Both the position numbers and the translations under genes were made by a program. Shown in pieces: positions 1 to 11,451 of a stretch of DNA of 64,000 nucleotides (its first letter is position 1; each line of letters begins with the position of its first letter). Source of the DNA: Pseudomonas oryzihabitans (GTDB taxonomy: Bacteria > Pseudomonadota > Gammaproteobacteria > Pseudomonadales > Pseudomonadaceae); contig NZ_CP021645.1 in assembly GCF_006384975.1 (NCBI RefSeq), forward strand, positions 4,926,001-4,990,000, given 5' to 3'. Under the pieces are notes generated by a model. That model made no database searches. It was not told the DNA's origin and was given only the letters and a program-made list of their open reading frames with translations.

Positions 1-1363
<1,363 letters not shown>

Positions 1364-1386
1364 TCACCGGGAGGATAAGGCCCATC

Positions 1387-1710
1387 ATGGGAAAGTTTCG
1401 ACGCGAGTCCGAACGCCTGCCAGCCGATGTGCGCCTGCAACGGCGCCTGGCGCTGGCGCTGGATGAGGCCGCGACCCAGGAGCGCCTCTACGATCTGACG
1501 GCAGGGGAAATCGAGGTCAGCGGCCTGAGTCCGGCGGAGTACGCCCTGGTGAAGCGCTGGCTGGCGCGGCGCCAGGCGACGGATGCGGCCCTGGCCTGTT
1601 GCCTTAGGTGCGGACAGGTACAGCCGGCAGGCGCCTTCTGCAGCCAGTGCCAGCACCAGCAAGCCCTGGTCGAGAGTCCTTCTGCCTGGGCCCAGGCTCC
1701 CCTACACTGA
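1387..1710 (+). CDS. Small conserved protein with C-terminal zinc-ribbon-like Cys pairs
   Basis: A 107-residue protein of unknown function. The N-terminal 70 residues are charged and predicted helical. The C-terminal part has CLRCGQVQPAGAFCSQC, two CxxC pairs separated by about ten residues, a typical small zinc ribbon. ATG 1387 is chosen because a GGGAGGAT ribosome-binding site lies about 9-15 nt upstream. It sits between divergent leuS and ydcF, the position of the hypothetical gene PA3986 in P. aeruginosa (from memory of that gene order). Zinc binding is inferred from the cysteines; there is no basis for a specific function. It is followed about 40 bp later by ydcF on the same strand, so the two may be co-transcribed. 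Confidence 0.75.
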   Translation: MGKFRRESERLPADVRLQRRLALALDEAATQERLYDLTAGEIEVSGLSPAEYALVKRWLARRQATDAALACCLRCGQVQPAGAFCSQCQHQQALVESPSAWAQAPLH

Positions 1711-1750
1711 GCGTCGCCGCGGCCCTGAGGTCGCCCCGACGGAAGTGACC

Positions 1751-2512
1751 ATGGGCCTGCGCTATTTCTTCAAGCAACTGTTACTGCCGCCCGGCGGCCT
1801 GCTGCTGCTCCTGCTCGGCGGCTGGTGGCTGCGGCGGCGCCATCCCCGGCTGGGGCTGCTGTGCTTCTGTTGTGGCCTGCTGGGACTCTGGGCCAGCACC
1901 CTGCCGGTGGTGGTGGAGTTCGGCGGTCGCCTGCTCGAGCGCGATATCGCCTTGCCGCCGGCCAGTTGGCCGGGGCTGGCGCAGCGGGCGGATGCCATCG
2001 TCGTGCTGGGTGCCGGGCGCGAAGTGGACGATCCGGGTTGGGGCGGCGATGCCGCCAGTCACCTGGCGGTGGAGCGACTACGCTATGCCGCGCGCCTGGC
2101 CAAGGCCAGTGGCTTGCCGGTGCTGATCACCGGGGGCTCGCCCTATGATCGGCCGCTCAGCGAGGCGGCCCTGATGACCGAGGTGATGGAGCGCGATCTG
2201 GGAGTGCCGGTACGTTGGCAGGAGGGGGCCAGCCGCACCACCTGGGAGAACGCCACGCTCAGCGCGCCTATGCTGCGCGAGGCGGGGGTCAAGCGAGTGG
2301 TGCTGGTGACCCAGGCCTATCACATGGCCCGTTCGCGCTGGTGCTTCGAGCGCCAGGGCTTCGAGGTGGTGGCGGCGCCCGTGGGCTTCATCGGTATTCC
2401 CAACCAACGGCCCTTCGGCGGTTGGCTACCGGAAGCCAAGGCGGTCGAGCAGACCGCCCAGTTGCTCAACGAGGCCGCCGGCCTGCTAATGTACCCACTG
2501 GCCTATCGCTGA
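1751..2512 (+). CDS. YdcF/ElyC/SanA family membrane protein (DUF218)
   Basis: A 253-residue protein of the ElyC/SanA/YdcF family, whose members influence envelope integrity and peptidoglycan or lipid-carrier homeostasis; the biochemical activity is not settled. Two hydrophobic segments near the N-terminus (about residues 10-25 and 33-52) are followed by the DUF218 domain. That domain has the expected DAIVVLGAG, LPVLITGGSP, EGASRTTWENA and VLVTQAYHMARS motifs, of which the last two form the conserved active-site-like pocket. The ATG at 1751 follows GGAAG. Its stop overlaps the convergent lnt stop by 10 bp. The neighbour lnt also acts at the inner membrane, and the pairing is conserved in Pseudomonas. 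Confidence 0.9.
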   Translation: MGLRYFFKQLLLPPGGLLLLLLGGWWLRRRHPRLGLLCFCCGLLGLWASTLPVVVEFGGRLLERDIALPPASWPGLAQRADAIVVLGAGREVDDPGWGGDAASHLAVERLRYAARLAKASGLPVLITGGSPYDRPLSEAALMTEVMERDLGVPVRWQEGASRTTWENATLSAPMLREAGVKRVVLVTQAYHMARSRWCFERQGFEVVAAPVGFIGIPNQRPFGGWLPEAKAVEQTAQLLNEAAGLLMYPLAYR

Positions 2513-4050
2513 GTGACCACCAGCGGCGCCGGTTCGGGTTTGTCCTGCCGGCGCAGCAGCAGGCCCCACAGCAGGACCAGGGCGGAGAAGATCTCCAGCG
2601 GCCAGCGGTGGTACCGCAGATAGGGCGTCAGGCCCTCCATGGGTACCACGGTGCCCTGCAGCACGCCGACCTGGTAGGGCGGAATCTGCCGGCTGATACG
2701 ACCGAAGGGATCGACCAGCGCCGTGATGCCGTCGTTGGTCACCCGGATCAGCCAGCGACCAGTTTCCAGGGCACGCATCTGGGCCATCTGCAGGTGCTGC
2801 TGCGGACCGATGGATTTGCCGAACCAGGTGTCGTTACTGATGGTGAGCAGCAATTGGCTCTGGGCGGCCATGTCGGCGACGAATTCCGGATAGACCACTT
2901 CGTAGCAGATGAAGGGCGCCACGCGATAGCCCTTCACCAGCAGCGGCTGCTGGTTTTCGGGTCCGCGAACGAAGTCGGACATGGGCAGATCGAAGAAGCC
3001 GATCAGGCCACGCAGGTATTCCTGCAGCGGCACGTATTCGCCGAAGGGCACCAGCTTCTGCTTGTAGTAGGTCCCCGAGCCATTGCCAACCGCGGTGATG
3101 CTGTTGAAGTAGCGCGACTCGCCATTGGCATCGCGTTCCCGGTCGGGCAGGCCGGTCACCAGGGCGCCGCCGTGGGCCGCGACCTGGGCGCCTTCCGCGG
3201 CGAGGAAGTCGGTGACGTATTCGCGCAGCACGGGAATGGCATTTTCCGGCCAGACCACCAGATCGGCGTCGGTCTGCTCGGCGGTGCGGTCGCGATAGAG
3301 CGCCAGGGTGGCGCGGGCGTGGTCCGGATTCCACTTGAGTTCCTGGGCGATATTGCCCTGCACCCCGGCGACCTTGAGCGGAGCGCCGGCCGGTTGCGTC
3401 CAGACCTGGCCCTTGAAGACGTCGCCAGCGACCCAGGGCAGCGCCAGCAGCACCAGCGCCGTCACCAACGCCGCCGGGCGCCGCAGCAGGCGTGGGAGAT
3501 TGACCAGCAGCGCCGCCGTGAGGGCGAGCACCGCCGAGATCAGCCAGACACCGCCCAGGGGCGCCAGGCCCTGCAGCGGGCCGCTAAGCTGGCTGTAGCC
3601 GAGGAACAGCCAGGGAAAGCCGGTCAGCGCCCAGCTACGGAACAACTCCAGGGCGAACCAGAGGCCGACGAAGGTGAGGGCATCGCCCAGCGGCGCCTGG
3701 TTGCGTCTCAGGCACAGCGCCCAGAGCCAGGCGGGCAGGGCGAAGAACAGCGCGATGCCGGCGGCGAAGCCCACGGTGAGAAACAGCGCCAGGGGCGTCG
3801 AAGCCGCGCCGTAGGTGTGGATGCTGACGTAGATCCAGCTGGTGCCGGCGAGGAAGGCGCCGAAGCCGTAGCACCAGCCGCGCAAGAAGGCGCGCCAGGC
3901 GGTGAGGCCCTTGAGGCCGAGGTAGAAGAGGCCGGCGGACACCAGTGCCAGCGGCCAGATGTTGAAGGGGGCCAATGCCAGGGGCGTGAGGGCTCCCGCG
4001 AAGAGCGCCAGAAGGTTGCCCTTCCAGCCGGGTTGGGTGGTCCAGCGCAT
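2503..4050 (-). CDS. lnt: Apolipoprotein N-acyltransferase
   Basis: Adds the third acyl chain to the N-terminal cysteine of lipoproteins at the periplasmic face of the inner membrane, the last step of lipoprotein maturation. The 515 residues match the family length. Six to seven membrane helices fill roughly residues 10-205, then comes a nitrilase-fold domain. The catalytic triad is visible: E269 in VVWPEN, a lysine at about 332 in QKLVPFGEYVP, and C382 in FICYEVVYPE. A last membrane helix is near 485-505. It lies upstream of corC/ybeY/ybeZ/miaB on the same strand, but 259 bp of intergenic repeats separate it from corC. Its 3' end overlaps ydcF tail to tail. Confidence 0.97.
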   Translation of the reverse strand: MRWTTQPGWKGNLLALFAGALTPLALAPFNIWPLALVSAGLFYLGLKGLTAWRAFLRGWCYGFGAFLAGTSWIYVSIHTYGAASTPLALFLTVGFAAGIALFFALPAWLWALCLRRNQAPLGDALTFVGLWFALELFRSWALTGFPWLFLGYSQLSGPLQGLAPLGGVWLISAVLALTAALLVNLPRLLRRPAALVTALVLLALPWVAGDVFKGQVWTQPAGAPLKVAGVQGNIAQELKWNPDHARATLALYRDRTAEQTDADLVVWPENAIPVLREYVTDFLAAEGAQVAAHGGALVTGLPDRERDANGESRYFNSITAVGNGSGTYYKQKLVPFGEYVPLQEYLRGLIGFFDLPMSDFVRGPENQQPLLVKGYRVAPFICYEVVYPEFVADMAAQSQLLLTISNDTWFGKSIGPQQHLQMAQMRALETGRWLIRVTNDGITALVDPFGRISRQIPPYQVGVLQGTVVPMEGLTPYLRYHRWPLEIFSALVLLWGLLLRRQDKPEPAPLVVTQR

Positions 4051-4167
4051 CGAGAATCCTTGGTCCGATCGAGGCTGCGCAAGCTTACTCGCCAGCGCGG
4101 GGGAGCGCCAAAGGTGCGTGCGGGGGAGCGAGCTGGATCGCAGTTGGGGAGGGCGAGGGTAGAGCTT

Positions 4168-4246
4168 ATCGCGGCCATGGGCCGCTCCTACAGGATGTCA
4201 AGCTCTTGTAGGAGCGGCCGCATCGGCGGACCGCCATGGCCGCGAT
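4168..4246. repeat. REP/BIME-type inverted repeat
   Basis: Two inverted arms: 4168-4192 (starting ATCGCGGCCATGG and ending CCGCTCCTACA) and 4207-4246, which carries the reverse complement of both ends (TGTAGGAGCGG and CCATGGCCGCGAT) with about 15 extra bases between them. The TGTAGGAGCGGCC...GGCCGCGA layout is that of abundant Pseudomonas REP elements. It lies between lnt and corC, so it would form a hairpin in any read-through transcript. Confidence 0.8.
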
Positions 4247-4266
4247 TGAATAGATAGAGCGCTTGG

Positions 4267-4306
4267 CCCTCACCCCAGCCCTCTCCCAGAGGGAGAGGGG
4301 GTAAAG
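4267..4306. repeat. Short palindromic repeat, CCCTCTCCC/GGGAGAGGG family
   Basis: CCCTCACCCCAGCCCTCTCCC followed by AGA and GGGAGAGGG, then GGTAAAG. The same unit recurs at 56754-56788. Its two halves also flank the IS element at 45246-46527. It is therefore a dispersed intergenic repeat of this genome, just 3' of corC. Confidence 0.8.
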
Positions 4307-4309
4307 GCG

Positions 4310-5146
4310 CTACCGGTTTACCGGGGTCACTCGCAGCAGGTGGATGCGGCGACCATCGGCGTTGAGCACGCGGAAGCGGAAGTCGTCGATCACCGTTTCC
4401 TCGTTGCGCTTGGGCAGGTGGCCCAGGCGATTCATCACCAGGCCGCCTGCCGTGTCGGCCTCGGCGTCGGCGAAGCGGGTTTCCAGGGTCTCGTTGAGGG
4501 TTTCGATAGGGGTAAGTGCCTTGACCACGAAGTCGCCATTGGGCAGCGACTTGATGAAGCTCTCTTCCTCCACATCGTGCTCGTCCTCGATATCGCCGAC
4601 GATCTGCTCCAGGACGTCTTCGATGGTCACCAGGCCGGCGACGCCGCCGTATTCGTCCACCACGATGGCCATGTGGCTGTGGGTGGAGCGGAATTCGCGC
4701 AAGAGCACGTTGAGGCGTTTGGACTCGGGGACGAAGGTGGCTGGACGCAGTACCGTCTTGAGGTCGAAAGTGCGCTCGTGATCCAACAGCAAGGGCAGCA
4801 GATCCTTGGCCAGCAGCAGGCCGAGCACATCGTCGGGGCCGTCGCCGATCACCGGATAGCGGGAATGGGCGGCCTCGATCACCGCCGGCAGGAATTCCGC
4901 CGGGGTCTGGTGGGCGCGGATGCTGATGATCTGGGAGCGCGGCACCATGATGTCGCGCACCTGGAGGTCGGCCACCGAGATGGCCCCCTCGACGATGGAC
5001 AGCACCTCGCTGTCGAGCACCTTGTTCTCGTGCGCTTCGCGCAGTAGTTCCAGCAGCTCTTGGCGGCTCTTGGGTTCATGGGCAAAGGCCTGGACGATGC
5101 GTTCCAGCCAGGAACGATGCCCATTGCCTGATCGATCTTCGTTCAT
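4310..5146 (-). CDS. corC: CorC/YbeX family CBS-domain protein
   Basis: A 278-residue cytoplasmic protein with two CBS domains (about residues 65-125 and 130-185) followed by the CorC_HlyC domain (FAD-like fold, residues 200-275, with the conserved DFRFRVLNADGRRI). Known relatives are linked to Mg/Co efflux and, as YbeX, to ribosome metabolism. ATG 5144-5146 (MNEDRSGNGHRSW) is chosen: the longer frame upstream would run through the ybeY stop region, and ybeY ends at 5154, 7 bp away. It is last in the miaB-side run ybeZ-ybeY-corC, a conserved operon in gamma-proteobacteria. No membrane segment is present, as expected for the short CorC type. Confidence 0.93.
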   Translation of the reverse strand: MNEDRSGNGHRSWLERIVQAFAHEPKSRQELLELLREAHENKVLDSEVLSIVEGAISVADLQVRDIMVPRSQIISIRAHQTPAEFLPAVIEAAHSRYPVIGDGPDDVLGLLLAKDLLPLLLDHERTFDLKTVLRPATFVPESKRLNVLLREFRSTHSHMAIVVDEYGGVAGLVTIEDVLEQIVGDIEDEHDVEEESFIKSLPNGDFVVKALTPIETLNETLETRFADAEADTAGGLVMNRLGHLPKRNEETVIDDFRFRVLNADGRRIHLLRVTPVNR

Positions 5147-5153
5147 GTGTGTG

Positions 5154-5609
5154 TCATTCACCGTAGGGATCGGGGTAGCCCAGTTCTGCGAGCAATTGGC
5201 GTTCCAGGTCTTCCATCTCCTCGGCTTCGTCATCTTCCAGATGATCGTAGCCGAGCAGGTGCAAACAGCCGTGGATGACCAGGTGCGCCCAGTGCGCCTT
5301 GGCGAGCTTGCCTTGCTCGGCGGCCTCGCGGGCCACCACGGGGGCGCAGATCACCAGATCGCCGAGCAGAGGGATATCGAGGAATTCGTCCGGCACGTCG
5401 GCCGGGAAGGACAGCACGTTGGTGGCGTAGTCCTTGTGCCGCCAGGTGCGATTCAACTCGCGGCCTTCGGCTTCGTCCACCAGGCGGATGGTGAGTTCCG
5501 AGTCGCCCTGACGGGCGCGCAGGGCCAGTTCACACCAGCGGCGTAAGTCCGGTTCCTCGGGGAGGTCGGCCGCCTCACTGGCGACTTGGACGTCCAGCTC
5601 AATCGCCAT
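5154..5609 (-). CDS. ybeY: Endoribonuclease/rRNA maturation factor YbeY
   Basis: A 151-residue zinc-dependent endoribonuclease involved in 16S rRNA 3' maturation and ribosome quality control. The diagnostic zinc motif is present near the C-terminus as [11 protein letters not shown], with ATNVLSFP and [10 protein letters not shown] upstream. Two ATGs are possible, 5618 and 5609. 5609 is preferred because GGGGA lies about 9 nt upstream and the N-terminus (MAIELDVQ) then matches the family. The start overlaps the end of ybeZ (stop at 5599), which implies translational coupling. It is part of the ybeZYX operon with corC. Confidence 0.95.
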   Translation of the reverse strand: MAIELDVQVASEAADLPEEPDLRRWCELALRARQGDSELTIRLVDEAEGRELNRTWRHKDYATNVLSFPADVPDEFLDIPLLGDLVICAPVVAREAAEQGKLAKAHWAHLVIHGCLHLLGYDHLEDDEAEEMEDLERQLLAELGYPDPYGE

Positions 5610-6618
5610 GGCGATCATCCCCGTTGGCGTTGGCGCGCGGCTGGGCCTGCAGCGCCTCGAAACGGTCGTAGGCCTCGACGATGCGCTGCACCAGCGGGTG
5701 GCGCACCACATCCTTGGACTCGAAGTGGGTGAAGCCGATGCCGGGGACGTCGCGCAGCACTTCGATGACGTGCTTGAGGCCCGACTTGGTGCCGCGCGGC
5801 AGGTCGACCTGGGTGACGTCACCGGTGATCACCGCGGTGGAACCGAAACCGATCCGGGTCAGGAACATCTTCATCTGCTCGAGGGTGGTGTTCTGACTTT
5901 CGTCAAGAATGATGAAGCTATTGTTGAGGGTACGACCGCGCATGTAGGCCAGCGGCGCGACCTCGATCACCTGGCGCTCGATGAGCTTGGCCACCTGCTC
6001 GAAACCGAGCATCTCATAGAGGGCGTCGTACAGCGGGCGCAGGTAGGGGTCGATCTTCTGCGCCAGGTCGCCGGGCAGGAAGCCGAGTTTCTCGCCGGCT
6101 TCCACCGCCGGACGCACCAGCAGGATGCGGCGGATCTGCTCGCGTTCCAGGGCGTCCACGGCGCAGGCCACGGCCAGGTAGGTCTTGCCGGTGCCGGCCG
6201 GGCCTATGCCGAAGTTGATGTCGTGGTCGAGGATCGATTTGACGTAGCGCTGCTGGTTGGCACCGCGCGGGCGGATCATGCCCTTCTTGGTGCGCAGGGC
6301 CACGCTGGTGTCGCCGCCGCGGTGTTCCTGCTGCAGGGCTTCCAGACCGGATTCCTGCAGATAGAGGTGCACCAGTTCCGGCGCCACCGGCGTGCCGCTG
6401 GCGGTCTCGCGATAGAGGCGCTGCAGGAGATTCTGCGCGGCGCGGGTGCGCTCGGGGTCGCCGACCAGTTCGAACTGGTTGCCGCGGTTGCGGATCTCGA
6501 TGCCGAGACGGCTTTCGATCTGGCGCAGATTTTCATCGAGCTGGCCGCACAGGTTGGCGAAGCGGTCGGCGTCGAAGGGTTCGAGGGTGAAGTGCTGGAG
6601 CGTCTGGGGGGTATTCAA
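5599..6618 (-). CDS. ybeZ: PhoH-family ATPase YbeZ
   Basis: A 339-residue PhoH-like P-loop ATPase that partners YbeY in RNA metabolism. A KH-like N-terminal region (about 1-100) is followed by the PhoH domain with Walker A GPAGTGKT at 139-146, Walker B FIILDES around 236-241, and the [11 protein letters not shown] and [12 protein letters not shown] motifs. Its 3' end overlaps ybeY by 11 bp. It starts about 100 bp downstream of miaB, which runs the same way, so an operon miaB-ybeZ-ybeY-corC is likely. The C-terminal tail ([13 protein letters not shown]) is polar and probably disordered. Confidence 0.96.
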   Translation of the reverse strand: MNTPQTLQHFTLEPFDADRFANLCGQLDENLRQIESRLGIEIRNRGNQFELVGDPERTRAAQNLLQRLYRETASGTPVAPELVHLYLQESGLEALQQEHRGGDTSVALRTKKGMIRPRGANQQRYVKSILDHDINFGIGPAGTGKTYLAVACAVDALEREQIRRILLVRPAVEAGEKLGFLPGDLAQKIDPYLRPLYDALYEMLGFEQVAKLIERQVIEVAPLAYMRGRTLNNSFIILDESQNTTLEQMKMFLTRIGFGSTAVITGDVTQVDLPRGTKSGLKHVIEVLRDVPGIGFTHFESKDVVRHPLVQRIVEAYDRFEALQAQPRANANGDDRHGD

Positions 6619-6718
6619 GGTGTGCTGGGAAACCTTTTGGCTTGGCTTTACGAAAACTTGACGTAACTGGAGAGTAACCCGCGTCGCGCCCTTGGCAAAG
6701 GGCGCGTGCGACCATCCA

Positions 6719-8092
6719 TCAGGCCAGCGCGACGGCGACGGCCGGGCGGGCGCCGTTGGCGACCGGGCTCAGCAGGGTGCCGCGCAGTGAGTGTGGCAGG
6801 GCCTCGTCGATCTGTACCTGGACGAACTGGCCGATCAGGCTGGCATCGCTGCACCGGAAGTTGACGATGCGATTGTTCTCGGTACGGCCCTGCAGCATGC
6901 CCGGGTCGCGCTTGGAGAAGTCGCTGACCAGGATGGTCTGGACGCTGCCCGCCATGCGCCGGCTGATCTCGAAGCCCTGCTGGTGGATGCGCGTCTGCAG
7001 GATCTGCAGGTGCTGCTTCTTGACCTCGTCGGGAGTGTCGTCGACCAGGTCCGCTGCCGGGGTGCCGGGGCGGGCGCTGTAGATGAAGGAGAAGGAGAAG
7101 TCGAAGCCGACATCCTCGATCAGCTTCATGGTCTGTTCGAAGTCCTTCTCGGTCTCGCCGGGGAAGCCGACGATGAAGTCCGAGCTGATGCAGATGTCGG
7201 GCACCGCCGCCTTGAGCTTGCGGATGCGCGACTTGTATTCCAGCGCCGTGTGGTTGCGCTTCATGGCGGCCAGGATGCGATCCGAGCCGGCCTGCACCGG
7301 CAGGTGCACGAACTTCACCAGCTCCGGGATCTCGGCGTGGGCCTGGATCAGGGCGTCGGAGAATTCCAGTGGGTGCGAAGTGGTGTAGCGGATGCGGTCG
7401 ATACCGTCCACCGCCGCCACCACATAGAGCAACTCGGCGAAGTCGGCGATGCGGCCATCACCGGTGGCGCCGCGATAGCCGTTGACGTTCTGGCCCAGCA
7501 GGGTCACCTCGCGCACGCCGTGCTCGGCGAGGTGGATGATCTCGGCGAGGACGTCGTCCAGCGGCCGGCTGACCTCTTCGCCGCGGGTGTAGGGCACCAC
7601 GCAGAAGGTGCAGTACTTGCTGCAGCCTTCCATGATGGAGACGAAGGCGCTGGGGCCGTCGATGCGCGGCTCGGGCAGGCGGTCGAACTTCTCGATCTCG
7701 GGGAAGGAGATGTCCACCTGGGGCGCCCGGGTGGTGCGCGCGGCGTCGATCATTTCCGGCAGGCGGTGCAGGGTCTGGGGGCCGAAGACCACGTCGACGT
7801 AGGGCGCGCGGTCACGGATGGCGGCGCCTTCCTGGCTGGCCACGCAGCCGCCGACGCCGATCACCAGGTCGGGATTCTCCAGCTTGAGTTCGCGCCAGCG
7901 ACCGAGCTGGGAGAACACCTTCTCCTGCGCCTTCTCGCGGATCGAGCAGGTGTTGAGCAGGATGACGTCGGCCTCGGCCGGATTCTGGGTGACTTCCAGG
8001 GGCTCACGCTCGCCGAGCAGGTCGACCATGCGCGACGAATCGTATTCGTTCATCTGGCAGCCATGGGTTTCGATATAGAGCTTCTTGGACAT
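6719..8092 (-). CDS. miaB: tRNA-2-methylthio-N6-dimethylallyladenosine synthase
   Basis: A radical-SAM methylthiotransferase that converts i6A37 to ms2i6A37 in tRNAs reading UNN codons. The 457 residues are full length. The N-terminal UPF0004 domain has the three auxiliary-cluster cysteines C12 (THGCQMN), C49 (LNTCSIR) and C83 (GGCVAS). The radical-SAM CxxxCxxC is C157/C161/C164 (GCSKYCTFC). A C-terminal TRAM domain covers about 380-440. ATG 8090-8092 ([11 protein letters not shown]) is preferred over the upstream in-frame ATG at 8128 because it gives the standard N-terminus. It is first in a run with ybeZ, ybeY and corC, and divergent from the DUF1820 gene. Confidence 0.97.
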   Translation of the reverse strand: MSKKLYIETHGCQMNEYDSSRMVDLLGEREPLEVTQNPAEADVILLNTCSIREKAQEKVFSQLGRWRELKLENPDLVIGVGGCVASQEGAAIRDRAPYVDVVFGPQTLHRLPEMIDAARTTRAPQVDISFPEIEKFDRLPEPRIDGPSAFVSIMEGCSKYCTFCVVPYTRGEEVSRPLDDVLAEIIHLAEHGVREVTLLGQNVNGYRGATGDGRIADFAELLYVVAAVDGIDRIRYTTSHPLEFSDALIQAHAEIPELVKFVHLPVQAGSDRILAAMKRNHTALEYKSRIRKLKAAVPDICISSDFIVGFPGETEKDFEQTMKLIEDVGFDFSFSFIYSARPGTPAADLVDDTPDEVKKQHLQILQTRIHQQGFEISRRMAGSVQTILVSDFSKRDPGMLQGRTENNRIVNFRCSDASLIGQFVQVQIDEALPHSLRGTLLSPVANGARPAVAVALA

Positions 8093-8382
8093 GCGCGGCA
8101 GGGAGTCGGTGGCGAGTGGACCGCGCATTATAGTGATGGCCTTAAGGACGGGGAAGAGCCGCCCGGAAGCGGCGGTCTGCCTACGGTGGTTGCTCGTGGC
8201 AGCGGGATGGCCCTGTTCGAGGCGGGCGAGGCTGCGCTAGCCAAGGCCCTGATTGGCTTGACGTCGTGACGGTGCCACGGGCGTCATTGGGCTTCCCGCA
8301 GCCGCCTGGGCGGGCGGCTGTTCTCGGTCGAGGCCCATGCTATGCTCGCCGCCCTTTTTCCCATCGAACCTCGCGCATCGCC

Positions 8383-8718
8383 ATGAGCTCATCCCCCAGC
8401 AAGCCGGCCATCTACAAGGTGATCTTCGTCAACCAGGGTCAGGTCTTCGAGATCTACGCCAAGCAGATCTTCCAGAGCGATCTCTGGGGCTTCCTGGAAA
8501 TCGAGGAATTGGTGTTCGGCGAACGTACCCAGGTGGTGGTGGACCCCAGCGAGGAAAAGCTCAAGGCGCAATTCGAAGGGGTAGTACGCAGCTTCGTGCC
8601 GATGCATTCGATCATCCGCATCGACGAGGTGGAGCGTCTGGGGCAGCCCAAGATCAGCGAGGCCAAGGGCGGCACCAATGTCATGCCGTTTCCCATGCCG
8701 ATGCCCGACAAGAGCTGA
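8383..8718 (+). CDS. DUF1820 family protein
   Basis: A 111-residue cytoplasmic protein of unknown function found next to miaB in Pseudomonas. It is a single compact domain starting IYKVIFVNQGQVFEIYAKQ, with LWGFLEIEELVFGE in the middle and a polar tail ending MPFPMPMPDKS. ATG 8383 is used; the in-frame upstream extension to 8266 is low-complexity and unlike the family. It is convergent with the Sel1-repeat gene, and the two share the hairpin at 8733-8767. Confidence 0.88.
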   Translation: MSSSPSKPAIYKVIFVNQGQVFEIYAKQIFQSDLWGFLEIEELVFGERTQVVVDPSEEKLKAQFEGVVRSFVPMHSIIRIDEVERLGQPKISEAKGGTNVMPFPMPMPDKS

Positions 8719-8732
8719 GCATTGCTGAGGAC

Positions 8733-8767
8733 ATCAGCGCTGGGCGAGCTACGAGGCCAGCGCTGAT
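8733..8767. terminator. Bidirectional hairpin between convergent genes
   Basis: A perfect 11-bp stem, ATCAGCGCTGG at 8733-8743 with its complement at 8757-8767 and a 13-nt loop, sits between the stops of the DUF1820 gene (8718) and the Sel1 gene (8771). No strong T tract on either side, so terminator activity is inferred from position. Confidence 0.55.
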
Positions 8768-8770
8768 AGA

Positions 8771-9316
8771 TCAGTTCTGCGGCGGTTGGAAGGGATTCAT
8801 GTTGCCGGCGGTCTGCATGTCCTGCAGATAGTCGCGGAAGATCTGGCCCAGCACCTGGGTGGCCACCTCCAGCTCGTCACGGCGCATCTGGGCGCTGACT
8901 AGGTCGGCGGTGTCCATGGCTTCGTCGTTGCCGTTGATGGCGGCCATCTTCAGCACGATATAGGCCTGGATGTTGTTGGGGGGTACGCCTTCACCGCGAA
9001 AGAACATGTTGCCTAGGCGATTCTGCGCATCGGCATTGCCCTTGAGCGAGGCCTGCTCGAACCACTGGCGTGCCTGGTTGAGATCCTTGGGCGTCTGCTT
9101 GCCTTCGTAGTAGAAATCACCGAGTTCGTACTGCGCCTGGGCGTCGCCGTCATGGGCGATCTGCTGGCAGCGGGCGATCGCCTGCGCCAAGGCTTCGTTG
9201 GCCAGAGTCAGGTTGCAACGGCTGGTGCTGGGGACGAGCAGGGAGTTGCCACCAGCCATGGAGGCCAGGGGCAGCAAAAACAGGGCTGCGCAGAGGATAC
9301 GACCAGCGCGGTGCAT
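8771..9316 (-). CDS. Secreted Sel1-like repeat (tetratricopeptide-type) protein
   Basis: A 181-residue protein with a clear Sec signal peptide (MHRAGRILCAALFLLPLASMAGG) and at least two Sel1-like repeats: AQYELGDFYYEGKQTPKDLNQARQWFEQA, then the copy with AQNRLGNMFFRGEGVPPNNI. Such solenoids mediate protein contacts; this one should be periplasmic. ATG 9316 is chosen because GGAGG lies 7 nt upstream and the signal peptide follows directly; a TTG at 9331 would only add five residues. It occupies the position of PA3978 between DUF1820 and hemL. The specific partner is unknown. Confidence 0.85.
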   Translation of the reverse strand: MHRAGRILCAALFLLPLASMAGGNSLLVPSTSRCNLTLANEALAQAIARCQQIAHDGDAQAQYELGDFYYEGKQTPKDLNQARQWFEQASLKGNADAQNRLGNMFFRGEGVPPNNIQAYIVLKMAAINGNDEAMDTADLVSAQMRRDELEVATQVLGQIFRDYLQDMQTAGNMNPFQPPQN

Positions 9317-9514
9317 GAAGCGCCTCCACAATCGAGGCAGGTTCTTAGAACCCGGCCGGCGAAACGCGCCGACGTCTCATTATGGGTCAAGCCACCACAC
9401 GCTTTCAAAACCTTTACGCGTAACGGTGGAACTTTTTTTACCTGTGACGTCGGCCTCTCAACTAGGTGAGAGGCCGGCAGGGTAGAGAGGTTCCGGGAGC
9501 GAGACGGACGGTCC

Positions 9515-10801
<1,287 letters not shown>

Positions 10802-10821
10802 AGGAGTCTCCTTGAATAGGG

Positions 10822-11451
10822 TCAGGCCGCGAACAACTGGGCGAAGGCGCGCGCGCGGCGCTCCACCTCGCCTGCCGTGGCGGCGGAGAACAGGGTGTGG
10901 ACGACGGCGAGCAGGTCGACGCCGCGTTCGAGCAGCAGGGGGGCGTTGTCCAGGGTGACGCCGCCGATGGCGCACAGTGGCAGGGTGAAACGGCTGCGGG
11001 CCTGGTCGAGCAGGTCGAGGGGCGCCGGTGGGGCATCGGGTTTGGTACTGGAGGCGAAGAAGCGGCCGAAGGCCAGGTAGCTGGCGCCGGCCTGGGCGGC
11101 GACCGCGGCCAGTTCCAGGCTGGCGTGGCAGGTACCGCCGAGGACGGCATTCGCGCCCAGTTCGGCACGGGCGCTGGCCAGGGAACCGTCTTCCTGACCC
11201 AGGTGCAGGCCGACGCCCAGGGCGCGGGCCAGGGCTAGGTCGTCATTGATGATCAGGGTAGCGCCGTGCTGCCGGCAGAGGTCGGCCAGGGCTGCGGCTT
11301 CGTCGTGGCGGCGATTGGCGTCCTGCGACTTGTCGCGGTACTGCACCAGGCGGGCACCGCCCTGCAGGGCGGCTTCGACGTAGGGCAGCAGGCGACCGTC
11401 GGCGAGCAGGGCGCTGTCGGTGATGGCGTAGAGCCCGCGCAGATCGCTCAT
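10822..11451 (-). CDS. thiE: Thiamine-phosphate synthase
   Basis: Joins HMP-pyrophosphate and HET-phosphate to thiamine phosphate. A 209-residue TIM barrel with the expected motifs: VQYRDKS (phosphate and substrate contact), [31 protein letters not shown] and [14 protein letters not shown], then [10 protein letters not shown]. The start ATG at 11449-11451 overlaps the thiD stop as ATGA, a sign of translational coupling. A longer upstream in-frame start would lie wholly inside thiD and is rejected. Confidence 0.96.
   Translation of the reverse strand: MSDLRGLYAITDSALLADGRLLPYVEAALQGGARLVQYRDKSQDANRRHDEAAALADLCRQHGATLIINDDLALARALGVGLHLGQEDGSLASARAELGANAVLGGTCHASLELAAVAAQAGASYLAFGRFFASSTKPDAPPAPLDLLDQARSRFTLPLCAIGGVTLDNAPLLLERGVDLLAVVHTLFSAATAGEVERRARAFAQLFAA

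Noticed and set aside
2215..4257. 680-codon open frame antisense to lnt
   Set aside because: Low-complexity shadow; lnt on the minus strand has its full catalytic triad and membrane helices.
9452..9475. GGCCTCTC/GAGAGGCC hairpin after hemL
   Set aside because: A real stem, but on the hemL strand it is not followed by T residues, so it is not listed as a terminator.
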